Assembly: GCA_013362555.1 (NCBI GenBank)
Contig: JABFVX010000030.1
Coordinates: 1-6,976, forward strand
Source of the DNA: Mycobacteriaceae bacterium
GTDB taxonomy: Bacteria; Actinomycetota; Actinomycetes; Mycobacteriales; Mycobacteriaceae
Length of the DNA: 6,976 nucleotides
Direction of reading: 5' to 3'
The notes below the pieces were generated by a model, which was not told the origin of the DNA, searched no databases, and was given only the letters and a program-made list of their open reading frames with translations. Positions 1 to 6,037 of this stretch are shown here, one piece after another; the first letter of the stretch is position 1, and each line of letters begins with the position of its first letter. The translations under genes and the position numbers were made by a program.

Positions 1-438
1 AGGCAGGGCCTGTGGGCGCAGGTCCGCGCGCTGTAGGAGCAGGGGACCACCATCCTGCTCACCACGCAGTACCTCGAAGAGGCGGATGCGCTGAGCGACA
101 ACATCATCGTGGTCGACAAAGGCACGGTGATCGCCGAGGGCACCGCAGATCAGCTCAAGGCGCGGGCGGGGGTCAGCTACTGCGAGGTGGTGCCGGTCGA
201 GGCGGGCGACGTGGACCGGACCGTCGCGGCGCTGGCCGGTCTCGGCGAGATCACGGTCGCCGAGTCGAAGGACCGGGTCTCGCTGCCCGCGCCCGACGGG
301 GCGATCACGCTGGCGGAAGCGCTGCGGCGCATCAACGACGCGGGCATCGAGGTCATCGACATCGCGCTGCGCCGACCTTCCCTGGATGAGGTCTTCATCG
401 AGCTCACCGCGCCGCGCGCCGAAGCGAGCGAATCGTGA
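1..438 (+). pseudogene. DrrA-type ABC exporter ATP-binding protein, 3' part, interrupted by amber codon
   Basis: This is the C-terminal part of a daunorubicin-resistance (DrrA) type ATP-binding subunit. The 5' part, with Walker A, signature and Walker B, lies outside the window. Frame 1 opens with RQGLWAQVRAL, the helix after Walker B in this family, then meets TAG at 34-36. The same frame resumes at once with EQGTTILLTTQYLEEADALS, the switch-loop region. Gln where most ABC ATPases have His is normal for DrrA-like proteins. The C-terminal regulatory domain follows and ends with RRPSLDEVFIELTA, typical of the family. A single substitution such as GAG to TAG explains the break; no frame change is needed. 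As read, the ATPase would lack its switch loop and C-terminal domain. The stop (436-438) overlaps the GTG of the next permease by 4 bp, so ATPase and permeases were built as one operon. A sequencing error, rather than a true pseudogene, cannot be excluded. Confidence 0.8.
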
Positions 439-1205
439 CCGCGGCGGTGGCCGGGGCCATTCCGGCTCGAATGCAGTGGTCGGCGCTGAGCGGACGCCAT
501 ATCCGGGCCGCCGCGCGCGAGGGCGACCTGGTGCTGGCTTTCCTGGCGCCGCTGGTCTTCTTCACGGCGTTCTATGTGCCGCTGCGCCGTTCGATGGAGG
601 CGACGGGCCTGGACTACGCGCAGTACCTGCTGCCGCTGATCCTGGTCCACGGCATGTTCTTCGGCTCGATGTTCGCGGGCGACCGGGCCGCCCGAGAGGT
701 GGTCGCGGGCATGGCGACGCGCCTGCGCTCCATGCCGGTGCGCACCTGGGTGCCGGTAGCGTCGCGGATGTCGGCACACGTGGTCCGGGCGCTGGCGGCG
801 CTCGCGGGCGGGCTGGTGATCGGCACGCTGTACGGCTTCCGGTTCCACGGATTCGGCGCGGCAGCGGCTTTCGTCGCGGTGGTGCTGGCATTCGGCGCGG
901 CCGTGATCGTCTTCACCGACGCCTTGGGCACGGTCACCCGCAACCCGCAGCTCGCGGGCACCGTGCTGTTCGGTCCGCAGCTGCTGCTGCTCATGACGTC
1001 CTCGGGTTTCGTTCCGGTGGAAGGCTTTCCGGGCTGGATTCAGCCGTGGGTCCGCAACCAGCCCATCTCGCAGATCGCGGCGGCGCTGCGGGAGCTGTCC
1101 GCGGGCCGGTTCGCGGGCGAGCTGGCGGTGGCCGCGGCGTGGGTGGCGGCCTTGTTGTCGGCGGGCATCGTGTTCGCGGTTCGAGCGGAAGGACGCCGGG
1201 GATGA
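435..1205 (+). CDS. ABC-2 type exporter permease, DrrB-like (first of two)
   Basis: This gene encodes a 256-residue integral membrane subunit of a DrrABC-type exporter. Hydrophobic stretches at about residues 31-50, 61-81, 112-134, 141-161, 171-190 and 229-249 give the six membrane segments usual for ABC-2 permeases. The family's C-terminal hallmark is present at about 189-222: SSGFVPVEGFPGWIQPW, then NQPISQIAAALREL. The GTG start at 435 overlaps the ATPase stop (GTGA), which suggests translational coupling. No strong Shine-Dalgarno precedes it, and the alternative ATG at 471 also lacks one, so the overlap decides the start. The stop overlaps the next ATG by 4 bp (ATGA). DrrB/DrrC pairs export lipids, glycolipids or antibiotics; the substrate cannot be read from this sequence. 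If the upstream ATPase is truly broken, this permease would need another ATPase. Confidence 0.9.
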   Translation: MTAAVAGAIPARMQWSALSGRHIRAAAREGDLVLAFLAPLVFFTAFYVPLRRSMEATGLDYAQYLLPLILVHGMFFGSMFAGDRAAREVVAGMATRLRSMPVRTWVPVASRMSAHVVRALAALAGGLVIGTLYGFRFHGFGAAAAFVAVVLAFGAAVIVFTDALGTVTRNPQLAGTVLFGPQLLLLMTSSGFVPVEGFPGWIQPWVRNQPISQIAAALRELSAGRFAGELAVAAAWVAALLSAGIVFAVRAEGRRG

Positions 1206-2008
1206 ACGACGTGGCTGTGAAGGGCGCGGTGGATGTCGCGGCGACCGGTTCGCTGCCTGCCCAGGCGCTGATCGAGGCGGGCAGGCTGGCGCGCTCCTGG
1301 TCGCGGCAGGCGGACGTGGTGACCAGCACCTTCGTGCTGCCGGTGCTGCTGCTGCTGATGTTCGACCTGGTGTTGGGCAAGGTGCTCGGCGCCACCGGCG
1401 ACGGCGACCCGATCTACGGGTTCGTGCCGATGATCGCGGTGGCGGCCACGATGTACGGGGCCATGGGCACCGGGCAGTCGCTGTACGCGGAGCGTGAAAG
1501 CGGTCTGCTGCGGCGCTTCTGGGTCATGCCGATTCACCGGTCCGCGGGCCTGCTCGGCAGGCTGCTCGCCGAGTGTGGGCGCGCATTGATCGCCACCGTG
1601 GTCGTGCTGGTCCTGGGTTTCGTGCTCGGCCTGCGATTCGAGCAGGGCGTCGCGGGAGCGCTCGGCGCGCTGGCGGTCCCGGTGCTCGTGATCGCCGGGT
1701 TTGCGCCGGTGGTCATCGCCTGCGGGGTGAGCCGCGCGGGCCACAAGGTGGTCGAGGTGTTCGCGATCGTCGTGCTGGTCGGCATGTTCTTCAACTCGGG
1801 CTTCGTCCCGCTGGAGAACTACCCCGGCTGGCTGCGCCCCGTCGTCGCGGCCCAGCCCATGAGCTGCGCCATCGAGGCGATGCGCGGATTCACCCTGGGC
1901 GGCCCTACCGCCGTCCCGCTCCTGCAGACCGCCGCATGGTCGATCGGCCTGGCGGCCGCGTTCGGCGCGCTCGCGGTCCGCGGCTACCGCAACGCGGCCC
2001 GAGCCTGA
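1202..2008 (+). CDS. ABC-2 type exporter permease, DrrC-like (second of two)
   Basis: This gene encodes a 268-residue membrane protein, the second permease of the exporter. Predicted membrane segments lie at about residues 39-60, 70-90, 118-143, 150-175, 182-202 and 238-258. A cytoplasmic loop at 97-115 reads ERESGLLRRFWVMPIHRSA, matching the E.G.L...R..P pattern of ABC-2 permeases. The hallmark before the last helix is NSGFVPLENYPGWLRPVV, then QPMSCAIEAMRGF (198-230). The ATG at 1202 is preferred: GGAAGGA at 1187-1193 lies 8 nt upstream, and the start overlaps the previous stop. The frame stays open back to 386, but that extension only reads the first permease out of frame. The protein resembles its neighbour in layout and motifs, as expected for a heterodimeric DrrB/DrrC pair. 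A hairpin repeat begins 10 nt after the stop and probably ends the transcript. Confidence 0.92.
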   Translation: MNDVAVKGAVDVAATGSLPAQALIEAGRLARSWSRQADVVTSTFVLPVLLLLMFDLVLGKVLGATGDGDPIYGFVPMIAVAATMYGAMGTGQSLYAERESGLLRRFWVMPIHRSAGLLGRLLAECGRALIATVVVLVLGFVLGLRFEQGVAGALGALAVPVLVIAGFAPVVIACGVSRAGHKVVEVFAIVVLVGMFFNSGFVPLENYPGWLRPVVAAQPMSCAIEAMRGFTLGGPTAVPLLQTAAWSIGLAAAFGALAVRGYRNAARA

Positions 2009-2018
2009 GTCCCAAACC

Positions 2019-2069
2019 TCCAGAACGACCCACGAGTTGCGTCAGACGCAACTCATGGGTCGTTCTGGA
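2019..2069. repeat. 51-bp palindromic repeat, copy 1, putative bidirectional terminator
   Basis: This is a near-perfect palindrome centred on 2044. Arms 2019-2043 and 2045-2069 pair at all positions except 2033/2055 (C against A), which becomes a G-U wobble in the minus-strand transcript. The inner part is GAGTTGCGTC-A-GACGCAACTC, and the right arm ends GGGTCGTTCTGG. It starts 10 nt after the exporter permease stop and ends 14 nt from the stop of the convergent SIP gene, so one hairpin can serve both transcripts. No run of T follows on either strand, so it is not a canonical intrinsic terminator. Two related copies lie in the other convergent gap of the window. The palindrome and its copies are seen directly; termination is inferred from position. 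Confidence 0.85.
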
Positions 2070-2083
2070 AGTTGGTATCCCGG

Positions 2084-2836
2084 CTATGCGACCCAGTAGG
2101 CCTGGGATTTGATCGACTTCTTCTCGAGGTTGAACTTTGCGCGCAGCAGTTTGACCGCGGCACGGGTGGTCTTCATGTCGCACGCGACCCAGCCGAAGTG
2201 GTCGGCGGCGTCGAACGCCGCGGATTCGACGCTGTCCAGCAACGCCGAGCCGCTCGCGGCTCCGGGCCCCCGTGCGACCCAGGTGATGTCGACGTTCTCG
2301 CCTGCTTCGACCGCCAGCTGCTTGTCGTCCTCGTGCTGCCATTCCAGCCACACCTTGGCGGGAGACTCGCCGATGGCGGCCAGCAGTGTCGTGATGGCGG
2401 GCAGCGACGCGGTGTCGCCGACCATGACGTAGCCGGCCGGCCGCGGCTCGGGCAGTGCGAATTTCGACCCCATCACGGTGGCGGTGATGGTGTCTCCCGG
2501 CTGCGCGGCCTTGGCCCAGTTCGCCGCGGGACCGTCGTGGATCGCGAACTCGATGTCGAACGTGTCGGCTGCGAGGTCTGCGTTGAGGACCGTGTACCCG
2601 CGCTGCTGGACGCTGCCCTTGCCGGTGGGGAACCACATCCGGATCCACATGGTGGGGTGGACGTGGTCGCGGTCGGCCAGCAGCCCGCCGCCCGAGAACG
2701 ACAGCCGCACGTAGTGGGCCGTCAGTTCGGTGAGCTTGGTGACGGTGAGTTCGAAATCCGGTGCGCGCATGGCCTTCAGGACCGCGCCCTGCCATCCCCG
2801 CCCGGGCGCGGTCCGAGTGCTCTGTGTGGTGGTCAT
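2084..2836 (-). CDS. siderophore-interacting protein (FAD-dependent ferric-siderophore reductase family)
   Basis: This 250-residue protein belongs to the SIP/ViuB family. These cytoplasmic flavoproteins reduce imported ferric siderophores using NAD(P)H or ferredoxin, so that iron is released. The N-terminal FAD-binding barrel covers about residues 25-130. It includes QRGYTVLNAD (78-87), the counterpart of the RxYTxR flavin motif, and EFAIHDGPAANWA (96-108), the counterpart of HGxxGPAxxWA. The nucleotide-binding half begins at VMVGDTASLPAI (137-148), like the family's GDExxLPAI. The C-terminal part, WVACDMKTTR then AYWVA, departs from the common AGE and GYWR forms. The ATG at 2836 is supported by AGGAGG at 2843-2848, 6 nt upstream. 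The gene is divergent from the salicyl-AMP ligase and shares its iron-box operator, so iron repression is expected. The family call is firm; the electron donor and siderophore are inferred. Confidence 0.88.
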   Translation of the reverse strand: MTTTQSTRTAPGRGWQGAVLKAMRAPDFELTVTKLTELTAHYVRLSFSGGGLLADRDHVHPTMWIRMWFPTGKGSVQQRGYTVLNADLAADTFDIEFAIHDGPAANWAKAAQPGDTITATVMGSKFALPEPRPAGYVMVGDTASLPAITTLLAAIGESPAKVWLEWQHEDDKQLAVEAGENVDITWVARGPGAASGSALLDSVESAAFDAADHFGWVACDMKTTRAAVKLLRAKFNLEKKSIKSQAYWVA

Positions 2837-2850
2837 ACAGCCCCTCCTGG

Positions 2851-2882
2851 CATGTTATCTTAGGCAAGCCTAACGTAACATG
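2851..2882. promoter_or_regulatory. bidirectional IdeR/DtxR iron-box operator
   Basis: This 32-bp palindrome has 15-base arms that pair at 13 positions around a central AA. Its core is TTAGGC-AA-GCCTAA and its ends are CATG. Two overlapping 19-bp matches to the iron box TTAGGTTAGGCTAACCTAA are present: 2855-2873 and 2860-2878, each 15 of 19. The second rises to 16 of 19 against the variant with C at the centre. It lies between two divergent iron genes, 14 nt upstream of the SIP start and 27 nt upstream of the ligase start. The expected action is repression of both promoters by Fe2+-loaded IdeR/DtxR. The sequence match is direct; binding is inferred. Confidence 0.85.
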
Positions 2883-2909
2883 CCTGCCGAGATCTTCAAG
2901 TGAGGGCCG

Positions 2910-4535
2910 ATGAGGGACGCGCACTATCGGGACGGCTACGTTCCGTTCCCCGATGCGGACGCTGCGCGCTACCGGGCGGCCGGGATCTGGCAGGGCCGCT
3001 CGCTCGGCGAGTTGCTGCGCGACGCCGCCCGTCGGCGGGGCCCCGCGCTCGCGCTGGTCGGCGATGCCCAGCCGTTTACCTATGCCCAGCTCGATCAGGC
3101 GGCCGACCGGATGGCCGCGGGCCTGCGCGCGCGCGGCCTGGCCGTCGGGGACCGGGTCGTCGTGCAGCTGCCCAACGGACCCGACTTCGTCGTCGTCCTG
3201 TTCGGGCTGGTGCGCGCGGGAGCGATCCCGGTGTTGACCCTGCCTGCCCACCGCAGCGCCGAGATCACCCACCTGGCAGCGCTTTCCGGCGCGGTCGGCT
3301 ACGTGATCGCCGACCGCGCGGCCGGGTTCGACTACCGTGACCTTGCAGTGCAGGTGCAAGAAGCGGCGCCCGCGGTGCGGCATGTGCTCGTACTCGGCGA
3401 GCCGGGCCCGTTCGAGGCGCTCGCCGAGGTGCCGTGCGACCTGAACGACGCCGATCCCGAACAGGCACTGCCCGAACTCGATCCGTCCGACATCGCCCTG
3501 ATGCTGGTGTCCGGCGGCACCACCGGGCTGCCGAAGCTGATCGCTCGAACCCACGACGACTACCACTACAACGCGCGCGCGTCGGCCGCGGTGTGCGGCC
3601 TCGGCGAGACCGACGTGTACTTGGCGACTTTGCCTGTGGCGCACAACTTCCCGCTTGCGTGTCCCGGAATACTCGGCACGCTCGCCGCCGGAGGCGCGGT
3701 GGCGTTCACCGCCGACCCGAGTCCGGAGACGGCGTTCGCGGTGATCGAGCGGCACCGGGTCACGGTGACCGCCGTCGTCCCGCCGCTGGCCCAGCTGTGG
3801 TGCGCCGCGGTCGACTGGGAGCCTGCCGACCTGAGTTCGCTGCGCCTGCTGCAAGTCGGGGGCGCGCGGCTGGCCGAGGCGAACGCCCGTGAGGTCGAGC
3901 CGCGGTTGGGCGCGCGGCTGCAGCAGGTGTTCGGCATGGCCGAAGGCCTGCTGAACTACACCGGGCTCGACGACCCGGAGGAGCTCGTCGTGGCCACGCA
4001 GGGCAAGCCGCTGTCGCCCGCGGACTGTGTCCGGGTGGTGGACGCGGACGGCGCCGACGTCGCACCGGGCGCCGAGGGCGAGCTGATCACCAAGGGCCCG
4101 TATACGATCAGCGGCTATTACCGCGCTGCCGAGCACAACGCGCGCGCGTTCACTCCGGACGGCTGGTACCGCAGCGGCGACCTGGTCCGCAGGCTGCCCA
4201 CTGGGCACCTGATCGTGTCCGGTCGAGTCAAGGACGTCATCAACCGCGGCGGCGAGAACGTCTCCTGCGACGAGCTGGAGGAGCACCTGCTGGCCTACCC
4301 CGGCATCCGGCACGCCGCCGCGGTGGGCCTGCCCGACGAGTCGCTCGGCGAAAAAGTCTGCGCCGCACTCGTCGTCGACGACGCCATGCCGACTCTCCGC
4401 GAGGTCAAGGCCTTCCTGGCCGACCGCGGCCTGGCCGGGTACAAGCACCCCGACCTGTTGCGCCCGCTGTCGGAGCTGCCCACCACCGCCGTCGGCAAAA
4501 TCGACCGCCGCGCCCTGGCCGCAACCCTCACCTGA
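2910..4535 (+). CDS. mbtA: salicyl-AMP ligase (MbtA/EntE/DhbE family, stand-alone aryl adenylation enzyme)
   Basis: This 541-residue enzyme activates an aryl acid with ATP and loads it onto an aryl carrier protein to start siderophore assembly. The N-terminus (YVPFPDADAARYRAAGIW) is that of MbtA/DhbE. The P-loop is SGGTTGLPK (201-209). The substrate loop is HNFPLACPG (245-253), followed by QVFGMAEGLLNYT (339-351), Y420-RSGD with D424, and GRVKD (438-442). The catalytic lysine is K530 in AVGKIDRRAL. C251 and L348 sit where DHB-specific enzymes have Ser and Val (DhbE 240 and 337), so salicylate is the likely substrate. ATG at 2910 is the only reasonable start: an in-frame TGA lies at 2901-2903, and GAGGG (2902-2906) is a close-spaced ribosome site. 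The gene probably corresponds to nbtT of Nocardia farcinica, a name I recall rather than read from the sequence. It is divergent from the SIP gene across a shared iron box, and convergent with salicylate synthase, which makes its substrate. Confidence 0.93.
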   Translation: MRDAHYRDGYVPFPDADAARYRAAGIWQGRSLGELLRDAARRRGPALALVGDAQPFTYAQLDQAADRMAAGLRARGLAVGDRVVVQLPNGPDFVVVLFGLVRAGAIPVLTLPAHRSAEITHLAALSGAVGYVIADRAAGFDYRDLAVQVQEAAPAVRHVLVLGEPGPFEALAEVPCDLNDADPEQALPELDPSDIALMLVSGGTTGLPKLIARTHDDYHYNARASAAVCGLGETDVYLATLPVAHNFPLACPGILGTLAAGGAVAFTADPSPETAFAVIERHRVTVTAVVPPLAQLWCAAVDWEPADLSSLRLLQVGGARLAEANAREVEPRLGARLQQVFGMAEGLLNYTGLDDPEELVVATQGKPLSPADCVRVVDADGADVAPGAEGELITKGPYTISGYYRAAEHNARAFTPDGWYRSGDLVRRLPTGHLIVSGRVKDVINRGGENVSCDELEEHLLAYPGIRHAAAVGLPDESLGEKVCAALVVDDAMPTLREVKAFLADRGLAGYKHPDLLRPLSELPTTAVGKIDRRALAATLT

Positions 4536-4546
4536 CAATCCACCAC

Positions 4547-4601
4547 TCTCCAGAACGACCCACGACGTGCGCTGAGCGCAACTCATGGGTCGTTCTGGAG
4601 A
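4547..4601. repeat. 55-bp palindromic repeat, copy 2, putative terminator of the ligase gene
   Basis: This is a second copy of the palindrome family, centred on 4574, with arms 4547-4573 and 4575-4601. Three pairs are broken (4563/4585, 4566/4582 and 4567/4581). The inner end reads GCGCT-G-AGCGC where copy 1 has GCGTC-A-GACGC, so two base pairs have changed on both sides and still pair. The right arm ends CAACTCATGGGTCGTTCTGG, identical to copy 1. It begins 11 nt after the ligase stop, as expected for that gene's terminator. No T-run follows. Confidence 0.82.
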
Positions 4602-4611
4602 TGCACGATAA

Positions 4612-4662
4612 TCCACAACGACCCACCAGTTGCGTCTGACGCAACTCGTGGGTCGTTCTGGA
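4612..4662. repeat. 51-bp palindromic repeat, copy 3, putative terminator of salicylate synthase
   Basis: This is the third copy, centred on 4637, with arms 4612-4636 and 4638-4662. Two C-C mismatches occur (4616/4658 and 4627/4647). It follows copy 2 after a 10-bp spacer and lies 10 nt beyond the stop of the minus-strand salicylate synthase. Position 4648 is G where copies 1 and 2 have A, so this copy pairs there with a full C-G. The orientation matches the other copies, since the right arm is again the more conserved one. A role as the minus-strand terminator is inferred from position. Confidence 0.82.
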
Positions 4663-4672
4663 GGGCGGGAGT

Positions 4673-6004
4673 TCAGGCGCGGACGAGGTAGGGGGCGACG
4701 CTGGCCAGCTTTTCGCAGGTCTCTTCGAACTCCCGGGCGGGGGTGGACTGGGCGATGATGCCCGCGCCCGCTCGCAGCCACGCCGCGTCGCCCGACTGGT
4801 ACACCGCGCGCAGCACCAGCGTCGCTTCCAGCACGCCCTGCGCGGTCACCGTCATCACCGCTCCGGAATACAGTCCGCGTGCATCGTGGTCATGCCGGAA
4901 GATGGCGTCCACGCTGGGCGCCTTGGGAATACCGGACGCGGTGACCGAGGGGAACAACGCCTCCAGCGCGTCCCACGACGTGCGCCGGGCGGCGAGCCTG
5001 CCGCGGACCGTCGATGCCAGGTGCTGCACGCTGCCGCGCTCGCGCACCGACATGAAATCGGCGACCGAGGGCGTGCCCGGCTCGGCGACCGAGGCGATCT
5101 CGGCGAACGACGTCTTCACGGATACCGCGTGCTCCACGATCTCCTTGGGGTCGGCTTCCAGGTCGGCGCGCGCCGCGCGGTCGGCATTCGGGCCGAGGCC
5201 GAAGGCGCGGGTGCCCGCGAGCGGCTCGGTCGTCACGATGCGGTCGTCGTCCACGGCCGCCACCAGCTCCGGGCTGAATCCCGCCGCCTCGATCTCGCCG
5301 AGCCGGAACAGGAACGAGCGGGCGGGCGTGTTGTGGGTCCGGCCGAGTCGATAGGTCTCGGCCATGTCCAGCCGGAACGGCACCTCCACTCGGCGTGACA
5401 GGATCACCTTGCGATAGCGGCCTGCCGCGATCTCGTTCACGACAGCCGCGACCCGGTCCCGATAACCGGTCGGGTCGGCGGTCACGTCGACGGGTTCGGC
5501 GGCCGGCGGGGTGTCGAGCTCGGCCGCGAGCAGTCCGGTGACCGCGTCCTGTTCGTCGGCGGTCAAGCCCGCGGTGGCGATGCCGGTGGGCGACAGGCGT
5601 ATCTCGACCCGTGGAATCATCAAGTGCGCCAGCGTGGTCCCGCGCGGCACATGGTGTTCGGCCTCGAGGGAGTACGCGCAGCACTCGAATCCCACCCAGC
5701 CGTACGCGGTTCCGGCCGCCGCCGGGCCGAGCTGCAGCCGCAGGCCGTCCAGTGCGCCCGCCAGGGCCTGCAGCGGGCGGCCGGACCAGCGCACCCGGTC
5801 GGTGCGGGCGGGCAGGCCCATGCGCACTTCGTCGGTGTCGATCTCCACCTGCCCCACTGGGTCCGCGGCGAACACCCATTCGCCGAGCCGTTCGTACACG
5901 ACGTAGTCGCCGAACAGTCCGGAATTGGCAAGGCGCGTTATCGCGCTGACCGGATCGACGGCTGTCGACGTGTCGAGGTGCTTGGGGTGCAGGGCGATCG
6001 TCAA
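4673..6004 (-). CDS. mbtI: salicylate synthase (MbtI family)
   Basis: This enzyme converts chorismate to salicylate through isochorismate, supplying the aryl cap of mycobactin/nocobactin-type siderophores. It aligns along its length with M. tuberculosis MbtI. Numbered from the upstream GTG at 6025 (450 residues), it keeps general base K206 in RYRKVILSR, general acid E253 in FSPEL, T272 in AGTR, E298, H335 in VQHL, R406 and G420. The Mg2+-site E432/E435 and K439 in REFEETCEKL are also kept. These are MbtI K205, E252, T271, E297, H334, R405, G419, E431, E434 and K438. I prefer the TTG at 6004 (443 residues) because GGAGGA at 6009-6014 lies 4 nt upstream, while the GTG at 6025 has no Shine-Dalgarno. 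The gene follows the FepC-type ATPase on the same strand but has its own iron box at 6038-6056. It is probably nbtS in Nocardia nomenclature. Confidence 0.94.
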   Translation of the reverse strand: MTIALHPKHLDTSTAVDPVSAITRLANSGLFGDYVVYERLGEWVFAADPVGQVEIDTDEVRMGLPARTDRVRWSGRPLQALAGALDGLRLQLGPAAAGTAYGWVGFECCAYSLEAEHHVPRGTTLAHLMIPRVEIRLSPTGIATAGLTADEQDAVTGLLAAELDTPPAAEPVDVTADPTGYRDRVAAVVNEIAAGRYRKVILSRRVEVPFRLDMAETYRLGRTHNTPARSFLFRLGEIEAAGFSPELVAAVDDDRIVTTEPLAGTRAFGLGPNADRAARADLEADPKEIVEHAVSVKTSFAEIASVAEPGTPSVADFMSVRERGSVQHLASTVRGRLAARRTSWDALEALFPSVTASGIPKAPSVDAIFRHDHDARGLYSGAVMTVTAQGVLEATLVLRAVYQSGDAAWLRAGAGIIAQSTPAREFEETCEKLASVAPYLVRA

Positions 6005-6008
6005 GGGG

Positions 6009-6014
6009 TCCTCC
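6009..6014 (-). promoter_or_regulatory. ribosome binding site deciding the TTG start of salicylate synthase
   Basis: GGAGGA on the minus strand, followed by CCCC and then TTG at 6004-6002, is the only strong Shine-Dalgarno near the 5' end of the gene. The GTG seven codons upstream (6025-6023) is preceded by CTGCAGCTA, which has no purine-rich site. If it were used, this site would fall inside the coding region. MbtI-type N-termini are poorly conserved, so homology does not settle the choice. Confidence 0.65.
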
Positions 6015-6037
6015 GTACAGGGCACTAGCTGCAGAAA

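Noticed and set aside
386..1201. Possible 540-residue protein starting at 386 and fused in frame to the second permease
   Set aside because: The part before 1202 reads the first permease out of frame and is Gly/Arg-rich and unstructured. The ATG at 1202 has a good Shine-Dalgarno and a 4-bp overlap with the previous gene.
2019..2069. The palindrome as an attachment site or insertion-sequence end
   Set aside because: No transposase or integrase gene and no flanking direct repeats were seen; the copies sit singly or in tandem at gene ends, which fits a terminator or REP-like element better.
2900..3340. GTG start at 2900 as an alternative beginning for the ligase
   Set aside because: It is in a different frame from the ligase; in the ligase frame a TGA at 2901-2903 blocks any upstream extension.
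2019..4662. The three palindromes as the start of a CRISPR array
   Set aside because: The copies are about 2.5 kb apart or separated by only 10 bp, so there are no regular spacers.
1905..4781. A 958-codon open frame on the minus strand
   Set aside because: It runs antisense to the ligase and across two convergent gaps and parts of the permease, SIP and salicylate synthase genes. Its translation is Arg/Gly/His-rich with no recognisable domain; long shadow frames are expected at this GC content.
4890..5879. A 329-codon minus-strand frame inside the salicylate synthase gene
   Set aside because: It overlaps a gene whose catalytic residues are all identified, and its Arg/Gly-rich composition is that of a shadow frame.
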